Below are positions 9,204-20,306 of a DNA stretch of 27,914 nucleotides, one piece after another (position 1 is the first letter of the stretch; every line of letters starts with the position of its first letter). The notes beneath the pieces were generated by a model. That model did no database searches and had not been told where the DNA came from. It saw only the letters and a program-made list of their open reading frames with translations. The stretch covers positions 1 through 27,914 of the forward strand of contig JASKOT010000065.1 in NCBI GenBank assembly GCA_032158125.1, written 5' to 3'. The translations under genes were made by a program, and so were the position numbers. The stretch is from Papiliotrema nemorosa (lineage: Eukaryota; Basidiomycota; Tremellomycetes; Tremellales; Rhynchogastremaceae).

Positions 9204-9899
9204 GGAGTTGAAGTGCCCTGCAACTCGCTACTTATGCCGTTCGAGTCCGACATGTGCATCGTTACTGCGGCGAATGATATCCTGTCAAACCCCAATACAC
9301 AACTGCTACCACGTGTGTCAAGGATTTTGTGTTTCGAGGGGTTAGTGTAGATCTCTTGAAAGGCGAACGGAGGGGTCATCCAACAAAGGACCTCTTGAAA
9401 CACCATGAGTGGACGAGGCTTTGACATCGTCTCGGAATGTCGTTTCTCGAACATCATCGCGTGAACGGAAAAGGAAAGCAAGGGTGACGAATCCGACAGG
9501 CTCATCTCAGTCAAAGATCTTTGCCTGACGGGCTTGTGAGGAAGGCGGAAGCGCTGGATCATGATCGTCGCGATGATTCTTGCCAGCCGGAGTCGAGACA
9601 GAGCTCCATCTGCATCGATGGGAGTAAGCCAGCAGTAAATCGCCTTAGATGTATGCTGGCATCTACTCGTACAGAGCTTTCAACAATCGATGCCAAGCGC
9701 TGAGAGGAAGATCGATGACATCTATTTTTGGGTGGGGAAACCAAATGCCGGGAATTTTGATGGCGCATGGCTGACGGTCACTCCCCCACTCAAAGTGGGG
9801 TAAACCGGGGGTATGTCACCAGAAAATGTTTACATGTCCATTTGAGAGGTACGAGTATCCACATTTTTGTGTGGTCCTTCTTGTTATCAATTCGGCAAG
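9204..9899. promoter_or_regulatory. Divergent promoter region between the SUR7-like gene and the Atg22-like gene
   Basis: This 696-bp stretch separates two divergently transcribed genes and must hold both promoters. Apart from the palindrome at 9784-9800 I see no repeat, RNA gene or credible coding frame. Minus frame 8933-9562 overlaps the SUR7-like first exon in another frame and is a shadow. Confidence 0.5.
9784..9800. promoter_or_regulatory. CCCCACT-CAA-AGTGGGG inverted repeat upstream of the Atg22-like gene
   Basis: A perfect 7-bp inverted repeat with a 3-bp spacer lies 100 bp upstream of the ATG at 9900. Each arm contains CCCCAC/GTGGGG, which fits the Mig1/CreA consensus SYGGRG. It is followed at once by GTAAACC (forkhead-like core) and CCGGGGG. 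A binding role is inferred, not shown. Confidence 0.4.
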
Positions 9900-12192
9900 A
9901 TGAGTGATCATACAGGTGAACAACTCGCTACTCCGATACCCGCCAGGAGTGAGAAGAAGAATCAGCCAGAGTATATAGTGGATGAAGCTACTCTTTTCGC
10001 TTCGCCCTTGCCGATCACGGGAGAGCGAAAGACTACAACTAGGATAGAGCTCTGGGTATGTCTGTTCAACTGGACATCAATGCCAATACTCACTTGCATA
10101 GTCGTGGTACATTTACTATATCGGCAACTCGGGTCTCGGACCATTCAACTTTGCCATTTCAGCATGGCAGAATCTATTGTATCAGGCTGGCTGGGATCCT
10201 GCTGTCCCTGGTCGATCGACACCTTGCGGTAGTGGAGGTGGGTCAAGCTCCGTCACCCTCATACTTGCTAAAGCCTAGGCTGCAACCTAGTCGCATTTGG
10301 TACTGAACGCTCGAGTGGGTCTTTCGACATTGTGAGGGACCTGTGCTAAAATCAGTCAACTCTATCGTGCTCATTACAAACGGATTATCATTTGCGATCC
10401 AAGCGGTACTCTTCTTAATGGTGGGCTCGTTGGCGGACTATGGAGTGTGGAGACCACATATCACTACGGCATTCACCATATTAGGTTGGGGAGTCAGTTT
10501 TGGCTGGTTGGGCGTAGAGACACCGGACAAGTGAGCATCCCTAGACCGGACTTTGCATGCTCACAACATAGGTGGCAGATCGGGACTGCTTTGTACATTC
10601 TTGGCTTGATCAGTTATCAGGGAGCACTGACTTGTATGTTGCTCTACAGTCTACTCTCTTATGTGCTTATCTTTTAGTCTGGACGGCCGCCTTTCCCGGG
10701 CTGGCAAGAGATCTACCAGAAGTCAAGGCAAGCGAGGAGAAACTGGAACGCCATGAAATCTCGTCAGTATTCGACTCGAGCTATCATGGAAAGCCATTGA
10801 TATCTGTAGGCAAGACACGCACGATGACCTCGACATGCTCACTCGGAACCGTCTGGCCAATGTCTCCTTTTTTGTTTGTTCGGTTGGAGAGTTAGTTGTA
10901 CTCGCTATCCTGGCAGGAATCCTGGAGGGCATCATCACTTCCGACCCCAACAGTAACACTCGAGCTTTGTCTATTGTATGCGCCTATAGTGCTGGCGTGT
11001 GGAGTGAGTGCAACAAGCTTTCGGTTCGCGTATGTCCACTGACGGATAGTCATCTGTGCAGCTCCGTGGTTGTACTACGAGCAATATCGACCTGGCAACC
11101 AATTGCCCCCCCGTTCGACATACTTGACCGTGGGGTGAGTCGAGCGATATAAGTGCATTGCAGCTGACAGGCCAGGTTCAAACAGCTCTACCACGCTTTT
11201 CGATTATGCTTTAGGTTGAAGCAGACCTTCATCTATTTGGTAAGTCGCTTACCTCTGAACACGAGCGTCTCCTAAGGACAGGCTGCGTACTTCTTTTTGG
11301 GCGATTGTTTGAACACTTTGGTCACCGTCATCGCGACCCTCCAAAACGAAGCCGCTGCTTTCGACACCAAGACTCTCAACTAGTGCGTAACGTCTCATTC
11401 AACAGGACCTGCAATTGACCAATAGCTTGTTGATCGACGGTATTGGGGCACAGGCGATTGGGTCAGTCACATTGGTCTCGCCTCATGGGTGAAGCTAACA
11501 ATCGCAGTATCGGGCTATTCTGGTTGATTCAGAAGAAATGGGTCATCAAGACTAAGACTATGCTTCTAGCTGTACGTCAACCCGACGCATTCAGGTCTGA
11601 CGTGGCAGAATGCCTTCTTTATCCTTCTGCTCGCTGCCTGGGGATGTGTCGGTATCACCCAGACCAAATTTGGGTTCCACAATGTCTGGGAATTCTGGGC
11701 ATATCAAGCTTACTACGGTATCTTCGTTTGTCCGTGGTATGCCGTCTCGGTGAGCTTCGCACGATGTTCTGTAAGATCAATAACTGATGTTTCAGCAAGC
11801 CATGATCTCCGAAGTTGTGCCTCGTGGTAAAGAGGTGGGTCATAGGCTTTACAGCGGGACCGTCCTATAATGTCCAGTTCTTATTCTTCGCCATGTTCTC
11901 TATCATCGGCAAAACGTCCTCGTTCGTCGGGCCTTTCGTGTCTTCCGCCATCATCGACGACTCGGGCAACACAAACATGCCCTTCACCTTCCTCCTCGGT
12001 CTCGGCGTCTTTTCCGTCTGCATCCTCTGGTTCGTGGATGTCGGCAAGTCCAGGATCGAATGCAGGAGATACTTGGAAGACGAGGCGTCGAGGGTTTACA
12101 AGTTGGGCTCGACGGAGATGTTGGATGTAGGGTCTGATGCGGATATGGACGGACGACGACCGGTGGTCTACGAGACCAAAGCGGAGGAATAG
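9900..12192 (+). CDS. ATG22: Atg22-like vacuolar amino-acid effluxer (MFS)
   Basis: Fifteen exons: 9900-10055, 10102-10237, 10279-10314, 10356-10530, 10572-10633, 10678-10762, 10810-11003, 11050-11134, 11176-11239, 11282-11382, 11426-11461, 11508-11571, 11609-11749, 11796-11834 and 11878-12192. The 14 introns are 37-47 nt and the product is 562 aa. Family-typical stretches appear in order: SWYYI-like SWYIYYIGNSGLGPFNFAIS, SIVLITNGLSFAIQAVLFL, TAAFPGLARDLPEV, RLKQTFIYL, LGDCLNTLVTVIATLQN, FWAYQAYYGIF, VVPRGKE, FSIIGKTSSFVGPFVSSAI. ATG22 proteins sit in the vacuolar membrane and release amino acids made by breakdown of autophagic bodies. The short acidic tail (DADMDGRRP) is probably cytosolic. 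The start at 9900 gives MSDHTGEQL; an upstream in-frame ATG at 9867 is less likely. The Mig1-like palindrome in the promoter may tie it to nutrient state. Confidence 0.9.
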
Positions 12193-12525
12193 ACAACTCA
12201 GGTTGTAGAGTAATGCTCAAGAAAAGAATCGCTCCCAAGAGGATCCCGCTGCGAAGGCAAAGCTCACGAATACCATGTCAAACTTCAAGGCCCTCGCTTC
12301 GTCATCGCTGTCAAAGGAATATCTACGACGATATGTCGCTGAGTCTTCTCATCTCAAATAAGACGACAACATGGGAGCCACTTCTCATTTGTTCAGCTTC
12401 GCGGCCTTCCATGTCAGGAGTGCACTAACCAACGCCTCTCTTCTGTTCGATTCAAGCAATTGTTGACCCCACCCTCAAAGCTTACTGACTTGTACCAGCG
12501 AAGTCGATCAGCATCGAAGGGCACC
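12193..12525. other. Spacer with the promoter of the coiled-coil gene
   Basis: This 333-bp spacer lies between two plus-strand genes. The downstream frame is open back to about 12460, but the ATG at 12526 has the better context (GCACCATGTC). Nothing else recognisable was seen. Confidence 0.4.
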
Positions 12526-13152
12526 ATGTCCGGTCGGCCAGTATACAGTGAACAGACAGCCATGGAGAGCGTCTTCTCTCGCTATCCCGGATTGACCGTT
12601 GATTCTTCGGGCAACACTGAGCTACCCGTACAGGGTGGGCAGTCGGTGCTCAGTGGCCAGCGGGAACAATCGAGAGACCAAGTCCAATACGACGAGGTCA
12701 TCCCTTCGAGGGACTATTATAGCTTTTCGGACCCGCACCAAACCCCATTTGACCCCTCACACGAGGAGGCGACACCAAGCCTGCTTGCCCGCTTTGATCA
12801 GCTCAAGAATGACTGGGATCAGTATGCCCAGGCAATTGCCAACTATGTGAATTCATGGACTAGGAGTAACACGCACAGCCTAAAGGAACAGCTCGAGGCG
12901 AGATTGAACCTTTGGGAAGACAAGCTGGAAGATCTCGAGCGGCGACATGAAGCAGGCAGACAGCGTCGAGTTGCCCAAGGCACAGAAATCGTGAGCAACC
13001 GATCAGAGCTTCTCGATTGGATCGGGAAAGTTCAAGGTGTATTGGAAACGCAGTTGAGGGCTTTGGAGAGTCGGATTTCGGGACTGGAGAAGAAGTCGAG
13101 CATGTGCACTTGTCACTCGAGTCAGATCGGAGCGACAGAAGGCGATGCGTGA
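12526..13152 (+). CDS. Hypothetical coiled-coil protein
   Basis: Single exon, 208 aa (MSGRPVYSEQ...GATEGDA). I recognise no family. The first 95 or so residues are polar and probably disordered (Ser, Gln, Asp, Pro). From about residue 95 (LLARFDQLKNDWDQY) to residue 195 the sequence is helical with heptad-like spacing: LEARLNLWEDKLEDLERRHE, then VLETQLRALESRISGLEKK. A coiled-coil dimer or scaffold is the likely shape. It ends with three Cys/His residues (MCTCHSS). No membrane segment or signal peptide is present. It could start at an in-frame ATG at 12460, adding 22 residues. Codon use and lack of introns do not set it clearly apart from its neighbours. Confidence 0.7.
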   Translation: MSGRPVYSEQTAMESVFSRYPGLTVDSSGNTELPVQGGQSVLSGQREQSRDQVQYDEVIPSRDYYSFSDPHQTPFDPSHEEATPSLLARFDQLKNDWDQYAQAIANYVNSWTRSNTHSLKEQLEARLNLWEDKLEDLERRHEAGRQRRVAQGTEIVSNRSELLDWIGKVQGVLETQLRALESRISGLEKKSSMCTCHSSQIGATEGDA

Positions 13153-13466
13153 CGGGTTGGGTCGGAGTGTAATCAATCTGTGGATTGGGTTTCTCGACAT
13201 ACTGTCACGAGCACATACTGATTCCATCTCTCTGTCTGTCACAATCGTATGCATGGGATGTGGAGATACGGGTAGCGAGCATCAGACGAAACCCTGTGAA
13301 GGCGCATTAGGCGCCCGGTGCAATGATCCCGGGCGTCAACGATTTGACCTTCTGCTTGGTGTTTGATCATGTCCTGTACCGACCTGATGAAAGTCAATCG
13401 ACTACTCCTGATCCCCCTCTATCGCCAATCCAGCGCACTTATGCTGACGGAGATCACTCGCTCAGG
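13153..13466. other. Spacer with the promoter of the aldehyde dehydrogenase
   Basis: This 314-bp spacer lies between two plus-strand genes. The dehydrogenase frame is open upstream as far as 13323, but that extension lacks family similarity. No TATA box or repeat stood out. Confidence 0.4.
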
Positions 13467-15237
13467 ATGCTCACGCAAAGATTGACCTCGTCAACTATGG
13501 CTATCACCATCCTTCGGCGACACCTCTCCTTACATGCCAATTTCTCGCTGAAAGATCGATCACTTCTCGCAAAGACAGGCTGGATCGATGGCTCTCCAGC
13601 AGCCCCCTCTACAGGCAAAACATACACTCTCATTGACCCAGCGACGGGAGAAGGATGGCATGAGATGGCCGCGATGGGCATCTCTGAGACTGACCAAGCT
13701 ATACAGGCCGCGTATCGAGCATTCCCCACGTTTTCTACGATACCAGGGAGAACGAGAGGGAAGATGATTATGAAGATGGATAGGCTGTTCCAAGAAGCGA
13801 AGAATGATTTGGCTCAAATGGCCGTGATGGAATGCGGGAAAACATTGAGAGAAGCTGAAGGAGAAGTCGATGTTGGCTGTAAGTCATTCACCTCTCTGTC
13901 GTTGGTAGCCTCAAGCTGAATGGTATAAGCCTCGTACTCCTGGTTGATGGCTGGAGAAGCAGAACGGAATGTCGGTGAAACTATCAGAGGAGCTGAAGCA
14001 CCAAACATGCGTTACTTTACCATTCGGGAGCCCGTCGGTCCGGCTGCTCTTCTCTCACCGTGAGTGACCCACATTCGGGGCGGCGAGAGATCGGCTGTGA
14101 GAGCTGATCAAAGGTGGAACTTTCCGATCTTCCTACCATGGCGCAAACTAGTCTCGGCTCTTGCGGCCGGCTGTACGGTAGTCATGAAGCCTTCCCCCGA
14201 GACTGCTACAACAAGTGTAGCTATGGCGATCCTTGCTCAACGCGCTGGAGTCCCGGATGGAGTGGTCAATGTCATCACTACAAATGCTGAGGACACCCCT
14301 GCGGTGGGCAAGCTGTTATGTGAGGACAAGCGGATCAAGAAGATGCATTTCACGGGCTCTACTTCTGTCAGTGCAGAACATTCGGGAGGTGGATCAACAC
14401 TTATGGAAAGGTGGGAAAGCTATTGGCTAAACAATGCGCCGGAACACTGAAGAAGATGACGCTCGAGCTTGGAGGTAATGGAGCTTTCATTGTGTTTGAG
14501 GATGCCGACCTGGAGCAGGCTGCCGAGTGTGGGTGTGGGCTCAGTGCTGCCATTGGCATTAACGCTCACAACAGTACTGGTTGCCAACAAATTCCGTAAT
14601 GCGGGACAAGTATGCGTCACGGCAAATCGTGTCTATGTCCAGCAGAGTATTCATGACGATTTTGTCAGCCTTGTCGCGGCGAGAGTCCGGGCGCTACGAC
14701 TGGGTCACGGTCTTGATGTTTCGTCCACGATGGGCTCAGTCACTACTTTGCGTGGAGTCGAGCGTTGCGGGACTCTTGTTGAGGATGCTTCAAAGCACGG
14801 AGCCAAAGTGATCATTGGGGGAAGACGGGTAGGAACCGGATACCAGTTCGAGCCGACTTTACTGGTCGGAGCGGGGCATGATAGCCTAGTCCATCGAGAA
14901 GAAATGTTTGCCCCGATCTTGTCTGTTTACAGCTTCGAAACGGAAGAAGAGGTTTGCCTGTCTTCATTGAGCGTGTCACGCTGAATGTCAGGTGGTCAAG
15001 CTGGCCAACGACACCGATATGGGTCTCACCAACTATGTCTACACACAGAACATCTCGAGGGCATGGAGGATGTTTGAGGCGCTCAAGTCAGGTCAGGTGG
15101 CCATCAATGATGGGAATGCCAGTAGCTCGGAGATGCCTTTCGGAGGTATCAGGGAGAGTGGCATAGGTAAAGAAGGGGGTTTCGGTTACGGTATCCAGGA
15201 ATTTTGTCATGTTAGGACTGCTGCTCTGATGTTGTAA
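13467..15237 (+). CDS. Succinate-semialdehyde dehydrogenase-type aldehyde dehydrogenase
   Basis: Six exons: 13467-13878, 13930-14059, 14114-14366, 14411-14528, 14575-14951 and 14992-15237; introns 40-54 nt; 511 aa, or 501 if the second ATG (13497) is used. Motifs in order: KTGWIDG near the N-terminus; [13 protein letters not shown] with the catalytic Asn; VMKPSPET (NAD-binding Lys); FTGSTSVGK; LELGGN with the general-base Glu; [11 protein letters not shown] with the nucleophilic Cys; EEMFAPIL; and ESGIGKEGG at the C-terminus. All catalytic residues are present. SSADH oxidises succinate semialdehyde to succinate with NAD(P)+, the last step of the GABA shunt. Other semialdehydes are possible. 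The basic, acid-poor first 30 residues could be a mitochondrial presequence. It is convergent with the next gene, 139 bp away. Confidence 0.88.
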
Positions 15238-15376
15238 ACATGGGTCTGTTCAGAGACTCGATTCAATTTCTAGGCAGCTAACGTTCTTGGGTGTGTAATC
15301 AATGCATTATATCGACATCTGCGGGATACACCCGATGATGATGTGTGGACACGATAAGTCTATCAGAACAGCACAT

Positions 15377-17411
15377 TTACAAACCGTTGGCCAGACTGGG
15401 AAACCGTCGAGGTCGAGCTCGTTGAGGCATATCTTCGTCGCCTTCGGATTCTTTCTCGATATGCTCGGCGTTTCCTCGGATGACTTTCTTGTCGTCTTGA
15501 GCGACAACTGTAGCGAGATCGTAGTTCTTCCACTTTCGGGTGGGGATACGAGCCTCCATCATGAAGCTAGAGGTAAGCCTTATCCTTATTGATTGATCTT
15601 AATATTGTGCGACTCACTTGATCTCCTCCAGGGTCCTGCCTCTGGTCTCGGGGATGAAAAAGTAGACGAAAGCAACCGATGCGGCACCTCCGAAAGCGTA
15701 AATGAACCCAATCATAGGTCCCAATCCCGCATTCTCCTTGTTGAAGAGATAAGGCAGAGTAAAAGTCACAGCCCAGGCACTGATCCAGAAAGATGTTGTA
15801 CCCAATGACAAGTGCTTTTGTCGATTTCGACCAGTCGACATTTCGGCAGCGACGACCCAAGCGATAGGTCCCCAAGCCAAGTTGAACGCGAAGACGTAAA
15901 GACAAATCATAGCTGCGATGGCTTTACCCAAAGCCGGATGATCCGCCAAGTACGCCTCGAATTCTCCGTGTCCGGCTACTGCGCCCATGCAACCGACAAT
16001 AAGCAGGGTGATGAACATGAAGATACCAGTGTAGAGGAGCAAAGGTCGTCGACCGAATCGGCCCACGATGAAGAAGGAAGCGATGACACCGAGAACCTCG
16101 ATACAGTCGACAATGATAGTGATGATGAAAGTGTCCTTGAGACCAACGAGGGCGAAGAACGTAGTTGTGTAAGAGAAGATGAATTGGACTCCGGAGATCT
16201 GTTGAGATACAAGGATACCAACAGTTGCGATGAGCTTTCGTCGTTCGACCGGGTTTTCTAGGCGATCAGTAAAAAGTGTCGGAGATGTACTCACTGTACA
16301 GATCAGACCATTTTGACTCGCCCGACGAGGACTCCGCTTCTTCCTCTCGAGATTTGTTCAAGATGGCCATTTGTTCTGCGACTAGGACATCACAATCTGC
16401 CGAATCTTTGTGGATCTTTCGCAAAGCCCGCTCAGCTTTCTCTTCTTTGCCTCGGTAGAGCAACCATCGAGCTGGATGATTCAGCTCGTGCTCGGATGTG
16501 TCGGAAAGAACGTACGAGACTCGGGGATGATGAAGAGGGCGATGAAAAGCAAGACGACCCAAACGAGGTTGAGCGCAATGGGGATTCGCCATGATCTGCG
16601 AGAAATTAGCGATTATGATCAGCGGATCGGCCAACACTTACCCAGTGTTCTGTATCGTATGTGTTCGATAACCGACCGCGGCACCGATAACTTGTCCGAT
16701 AGCCAGGAGCAACTGCCAAGATGACACGGTTGCTCCCCGTAGTTCAACGGGAGGGATTTCAGATAGGTACAACGGGGCACTGATATTCAGCCAACGATCT
16801 TGCCAGCAGATGGGTGGTGACTCACGCGTTTGAGATGATACCGATACCTGCACCGGCGATGAGTCGACCGACAGTCAGGAGTCTATAAGATCAGCACATA
16901 ATCTCAAGTTTTGGAGTCTACCCACGCAGAAGATCCGACAACGACCATTTGCAACACGACACCAATGGCAACTAGCGTAATGGCAGTTGCCAAACCTCCT
17001 TTCCGACCAGTATAGTCTCTCCCGGATCAGCCTATGCTCCCTGAGAGGCCGTTTTAGAGGCCGCTTCAGACTCACCCGACAGGCCCAGCTGCCAAAGATC
17101 CCACAACCTCTCCAACTTGGATGATTGACACCCAGAGAGACTGGTCGCTCGATGAAATTTGCCATCCTCCATCTACCCTATCTCCAAATTGTTCTTTGAA
17201 TACTGGTGTTTCCAGCAATGAAGTGAAGTACTACCTCTTTCAATGTCTACCCGGAGTGATGCAGGCAAAAACGTACCGTTCCGTCATAACCGTAGAGGAT
17301 GGGGGCGATAGTGACGAGCGCACAGAAAAAGATTGCCCTTCGATACTCCTTGGCGAAGATATCGGTGTAAGAGCTGAGACCTCCAGACTCGGCAGACACA
17401 GCAGCGACCAT
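15377..17411 (-). CDS. MFS sugar transporter, disaccharide/alpha-glucoside-like
   Basis: Nine exons: 17277-17411, 17076-17230, 16926-17018, 16826-16882, 16642-16779, 16516-16595, 16295-16471, 15618-16257 and 15377-15566. Introns are 37-57 nt and the product is 554 aa. Sugar-porter marks in order: APILYGYDGTYFTSLL (helix 1), GDYTGRKGG, GRLIAGAGIGIISNAAPLYLSEI, PVELRGA, PESPRWLLYRGKEEKAERAL, QQISGVQFIFSY, GRFGRRPLL, WGPIAWVVAAEM and IPETRGRTLEEI. The last is the standard C-terminal signature. It is a 12-helix plasma-membrane sugar:proton symporter. The overall pattern is nearer fungal MAL-type permeases than hexose carriers, but the substrate is inferred. The GH32 gene lies 760 bp upstream on the same strand, which suggests beta-fructosides or their products. 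Four TGCGGCA boxes sit 392-472 bp upstream of the start. Confidence 0.92.
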
Positions 17412-18171
17412 GTTGTTTGTTCTTTGCTATGACAAAAGATTTTTATCAATATCACAGCCGTTTGCGATCCTAATCCTGTCAATGCAGTGTTGTCGAGATA
17501 GAAAAGATGAACCAAGATTCCAGCTGCGAGAAGTTCTTGTTATCCTTATGATAGTCCCCTTTTGCACCGGGAGACGCAGGAAAAACCTCGCCGCATACAT
17601 CATAGCATCCCTCCTCGTTAGCGTCGCCAACCCCATGAATCTGCATACAGCCCTTGCGAGACCCCTCTCTGCAGTTTATTTTCAGCGCCGCAGACGTCTT
17701 GACATTTCGGAGAGTCCTGAATGACATGCAAGAGGTTAGGGCAAGATGCAAGGATGGTAATTTCCCCATGCTCGCGAGAAAATACCTAGCGTCAGGGCGT
17801 AGTGCGGCAATGGTGAATTTTTCAATGCGGCAGTTGCACCATATGCCTTCAGGGTTTCATGTCGGAATGCGGCATCTGCGGCATCAGAATCTCAGGGAGA
17901 CAAGAACGATCCTTTTTTTTTTTTAGCGAAGCGATGCTGTCGTCACTGCACTTTCTCCGATGGGATCTCTTCGGGGAGACCGCTCTGCGTCTCGCATCCC
18001 GCTGGTGTCGCGGCGCCCGGAAATCATACGTCGTCTAGTGACAGTCCCGGAAACCTGGATCGCTCACTCGCATTCCTACTGTCTACACGATGTGTGGCTG
18101 CATACTTCATGTCACTTATGCTGGTGATTATATATTTGATGGTCCACTTCTATGACTTTGCCAAATTCTCA
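17412..18171. other. Gene-free region between transporter and GH32 gene
   Basis: This 760-bp region holds the transporter promoter and the 3' flank of the GH32 gene. Besides the TGCGGCA cluster it has a T12 run at 17913-17924. Small open frames here, such as plus 17654-17926, show no coding signs. Confidence 0.5.
17803..17883. promoter_or_regulatory. Cluster of four TGCGGCA boxes upstream of the sugar transporter
   Basis: TGCGGCA occurs at 17803-17809, 17826-17832, 17868-17874 and 17877-17883, all in the same orientation, inside 81 bp. The cluster lies upstream of the transporter start at 17411. The central CGG is the usual half-site of fungal Zn2Cys6 regulators. One more copy occurs at 5945 upstream of the other transporter. 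Regulatory use is inferred from clustering and position. Confidence 0.45.
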
Positions 18172-19975
18172 TTATTGGTCGCCCCAGGTACCATTCAACT
18201 CCCAAACAGCAATCTTCACCCTTGACCCTTGTGGCATACCCGCGGAAGCCAGGGTAAAGTTCGATAGCGGCTCCGAGGCGAAGAACAGACTCGTTCCGCT
18301 GAAAGCTCCATCATCAATGAACAACTCCAAAACCGATCGGTCGATCACCCCAGAAATGCTTTTGGCCAAGGCGACACCTGCAACGGAGAATCGGTCGGTC
18401 CAGAGCGGATCTTCTTCGCCGTAACCTTTGGCGTTTCGACGATCGATCCATCCCACTCCGGCATTTGATCCTCCAAAAATGTACCCAGCTTTGACCTTGT
18501 CATCCGATGAAGGCGAGGCCCAAGTCATGTTGAAGGTGGAGGAGCTTGTAAGGTTGGCGACGTCTTCTGGCAAATCAAAACTGATCTCGAAATACAGTGC
18601 ACCAGAAGTCGAGTTGGAGTAGTCAATGATCACGCTCTTATTTGCGAAATCTTGATCGTAGCTCAACTCGCTCCCTTTGGCCGCTTGGATACCATAAGGC
18701 AGCGAGACCATCTCCCATCCTGTCCTTTCAACCTTGGTGAGGTAGTTCTTCCTCGGCAAAGACATGATGGACCTCCAACCTTCGCTATCTGTAGGGACGA
18801 CATTGGTGTACTGCCAGTTGCTGGCCCAGGCTATACTGACCGACTCGTTCGGGTTGGTTCCATAGAAGAATTGCTCGGCATAATTGTCTTTGGCGAAATC
18901 GGATATCCTAGCTGCCCCGTCCACAGGAGTAAAAGTGTAACCGTCGAATGTACCCGGGAAATACTGTGATATCGATCCACCTTGGGGTGCACCAGGGTTG
19001 ATGGAAATGACGAGAACCCATTCGAGCTCGCCGGTCTCGGTCCCGTTCTCCAGTAGAGGTACTTGCACGAGATTGGGACATTCGTATAGAAGGCCCAGAA
19101 GACCGTGATGAGAGAAGTTGGAGGCGTGGTTCCAGGATATTAGGTCGTTCGAGGTGAAAATGCCCAACACGAACTCCGTCGAGTACGCAACGACCATGAC
19201 CCAGTGATCTTCATACCAGATCACCTTGGGATCTCTGAAATCCTTCAACCCTAGATCTAGGACTGGGTTGTTCTCGTATGGCGTAAAGGTGTATCCTCCA
19301 TCGTGAGAACATGCGATATACTGAGATTGTCCGGTGGGGGTGTTGAGGGTATATATGGCTACCACCCCGTTCGTCTGGTCGGGGAAGAATCCAGATGTAT
19401 TGTCTTTATCGATTACGATGGAGCCGGAAAAGACACCGTCGTCTGGTGTGGGAGGGTAGAGGGCAATGGGTTGATTGGTCCAGTGGTAGAGATCCGGAGA
19501 TGTAGCATGACCCCAGTGTTGGTTTCCCGCGACGAGCTCGGTGGGGTTGTCTGTCAAGTCAGTCTAGCTCAAGTGGTCACTGCCAAGATCCAATGGGCGT
19601 ACATTGGTAATACAGATGCCAAGTTCCATTAGCGTCCAAGAAACACCCATTCGGGTCATTCATGAATCCCTACAGAGATCAGTGATCCGTCGAGGGGGCA
19701 TGAAGAAGACTCACGACAGGAGGTGAAAAGTGCACCTGGGGCCTCAGCGGGCCAGAGTAGTTGCCCTCGATGACCTTGCCCGGGGAGTCAGACGAGATCG
19801 AAGTTGCAGCGGAAGAAGTAGGCGAAGCCACTGCGCTGCTCACGGCGCTCACGGCCGTTGAGACGGTCAAGGAGGACAAGGCTGAAGTGCTGCTCTGGGC
19901 CAGTGACATGGTGTTTGAGCAGAGGAGAAGGGCAAAGAGTGACCGAAAAACGGAAGACGGATCTGTTCGACGCAT
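18172..19975 (-). CDS. Secreted GH32 beta-fructofuranosidase (invertase/inulinase-like)
   Basis: Three exons: 19715-19975, 19603-19669 and 18172-19550, with introns of 45 and 52 nt; 568 aa. The N-terminus has a signal peptide (about residues 9-27, [18 protein letters not shown]) and then a Ser/Thr/Ala-rich linker to about residue 65, probably O-glycosylated. The five-bladed propeller follows with all three catalytic motifs: GFMNDPNG (nucleophile Asp), KDFRDPK (transition-state Asp) and LYECPN (acid/base Glu). A C-terminal beta-sandwich ends with [11 protein letters not shown] and AVWELNGTW. Several N-x-S/T sites (NGT, NES, NST, NLT) fit secretion. Such enzymes hydrolyse sucrose, inulin or levan outside the cell. 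Intron 2 has a decoy AG 13 nt before the acceptor; only the distal one keeps [19 protein letters not shown]. Its partner is the adjacent sugar transporter. Confidence 0.93.
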
Positions 19976-20306
19976 GTTGATAGGTGGTCGGGACGGAAGT
20001 TTCAACTTCAGAGTCTTTCCGAAATATGGGCAAAGCTTCAGAAATCCAATGCATGGCTTGTCCTGCGGGATCCATTGCCTTCTGACGACACTGGCACGGG
20101 GGACAATAAAAGTGGAGTTACCGGAAAGAAATCGTGTAATCACTGCCGAGGTTGACCCGATCACCTTGGCTGACGCCTCTCCGACTCATGCAGTCAGGAT
20201 ACTTTTATGCATCGGAATACCCCACATGGTGATTTCGTCAGTCTAGGAGAGCCATGGGAGCGAAGCTCAAATGGCCCCGAGACCACCGGCATACTCCCTG
20301 AGCTTG
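19976..20306. promoter_or_regulatory. GH32 promoter with a Mig1/CreA-like site
   Basis: This 331-bp region lies between the GH32 start and the stop of the next minus-strand gene. CCCCAC at 20220-20225 (GTGGGG on the coding strand) fits the carbon-repressor consensus SYGGRG, about 245 bp upstream of the start. One such 6-mer is weak evidence alone, but glucose repression of invertase genes is the rule in fungi. Confidence 0.35.

Noticed and set aside
8933..9562. Minus-strand open frame of 209 codons
   Set aside because: It overlaps exon 1 of the SUR7-like gene in another frame; the SUR7-like frame carries the membrane helix and splices onward.
15812..16261. Plus-strand open frame of 149 codons rich in Asp, Glu and Ser
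   Set aside because: It is the complement of the membrane-rich exon 8 of the second transporter; hydrophobic codons read backwards give acidic and Ser codons.
17913..17924. T12 run considered as a Pol III terminator or poly(A) remnant of a retroposon
   Set aside because: No A/B box, tRNA-like fold or target-site duplication is visible nearby.
19761..20246. Plus-strand open frame of 161 codons
   Set aside because: It lies antisense to the signal peptide and linker of the GH32 gene and its promoter; no domain.
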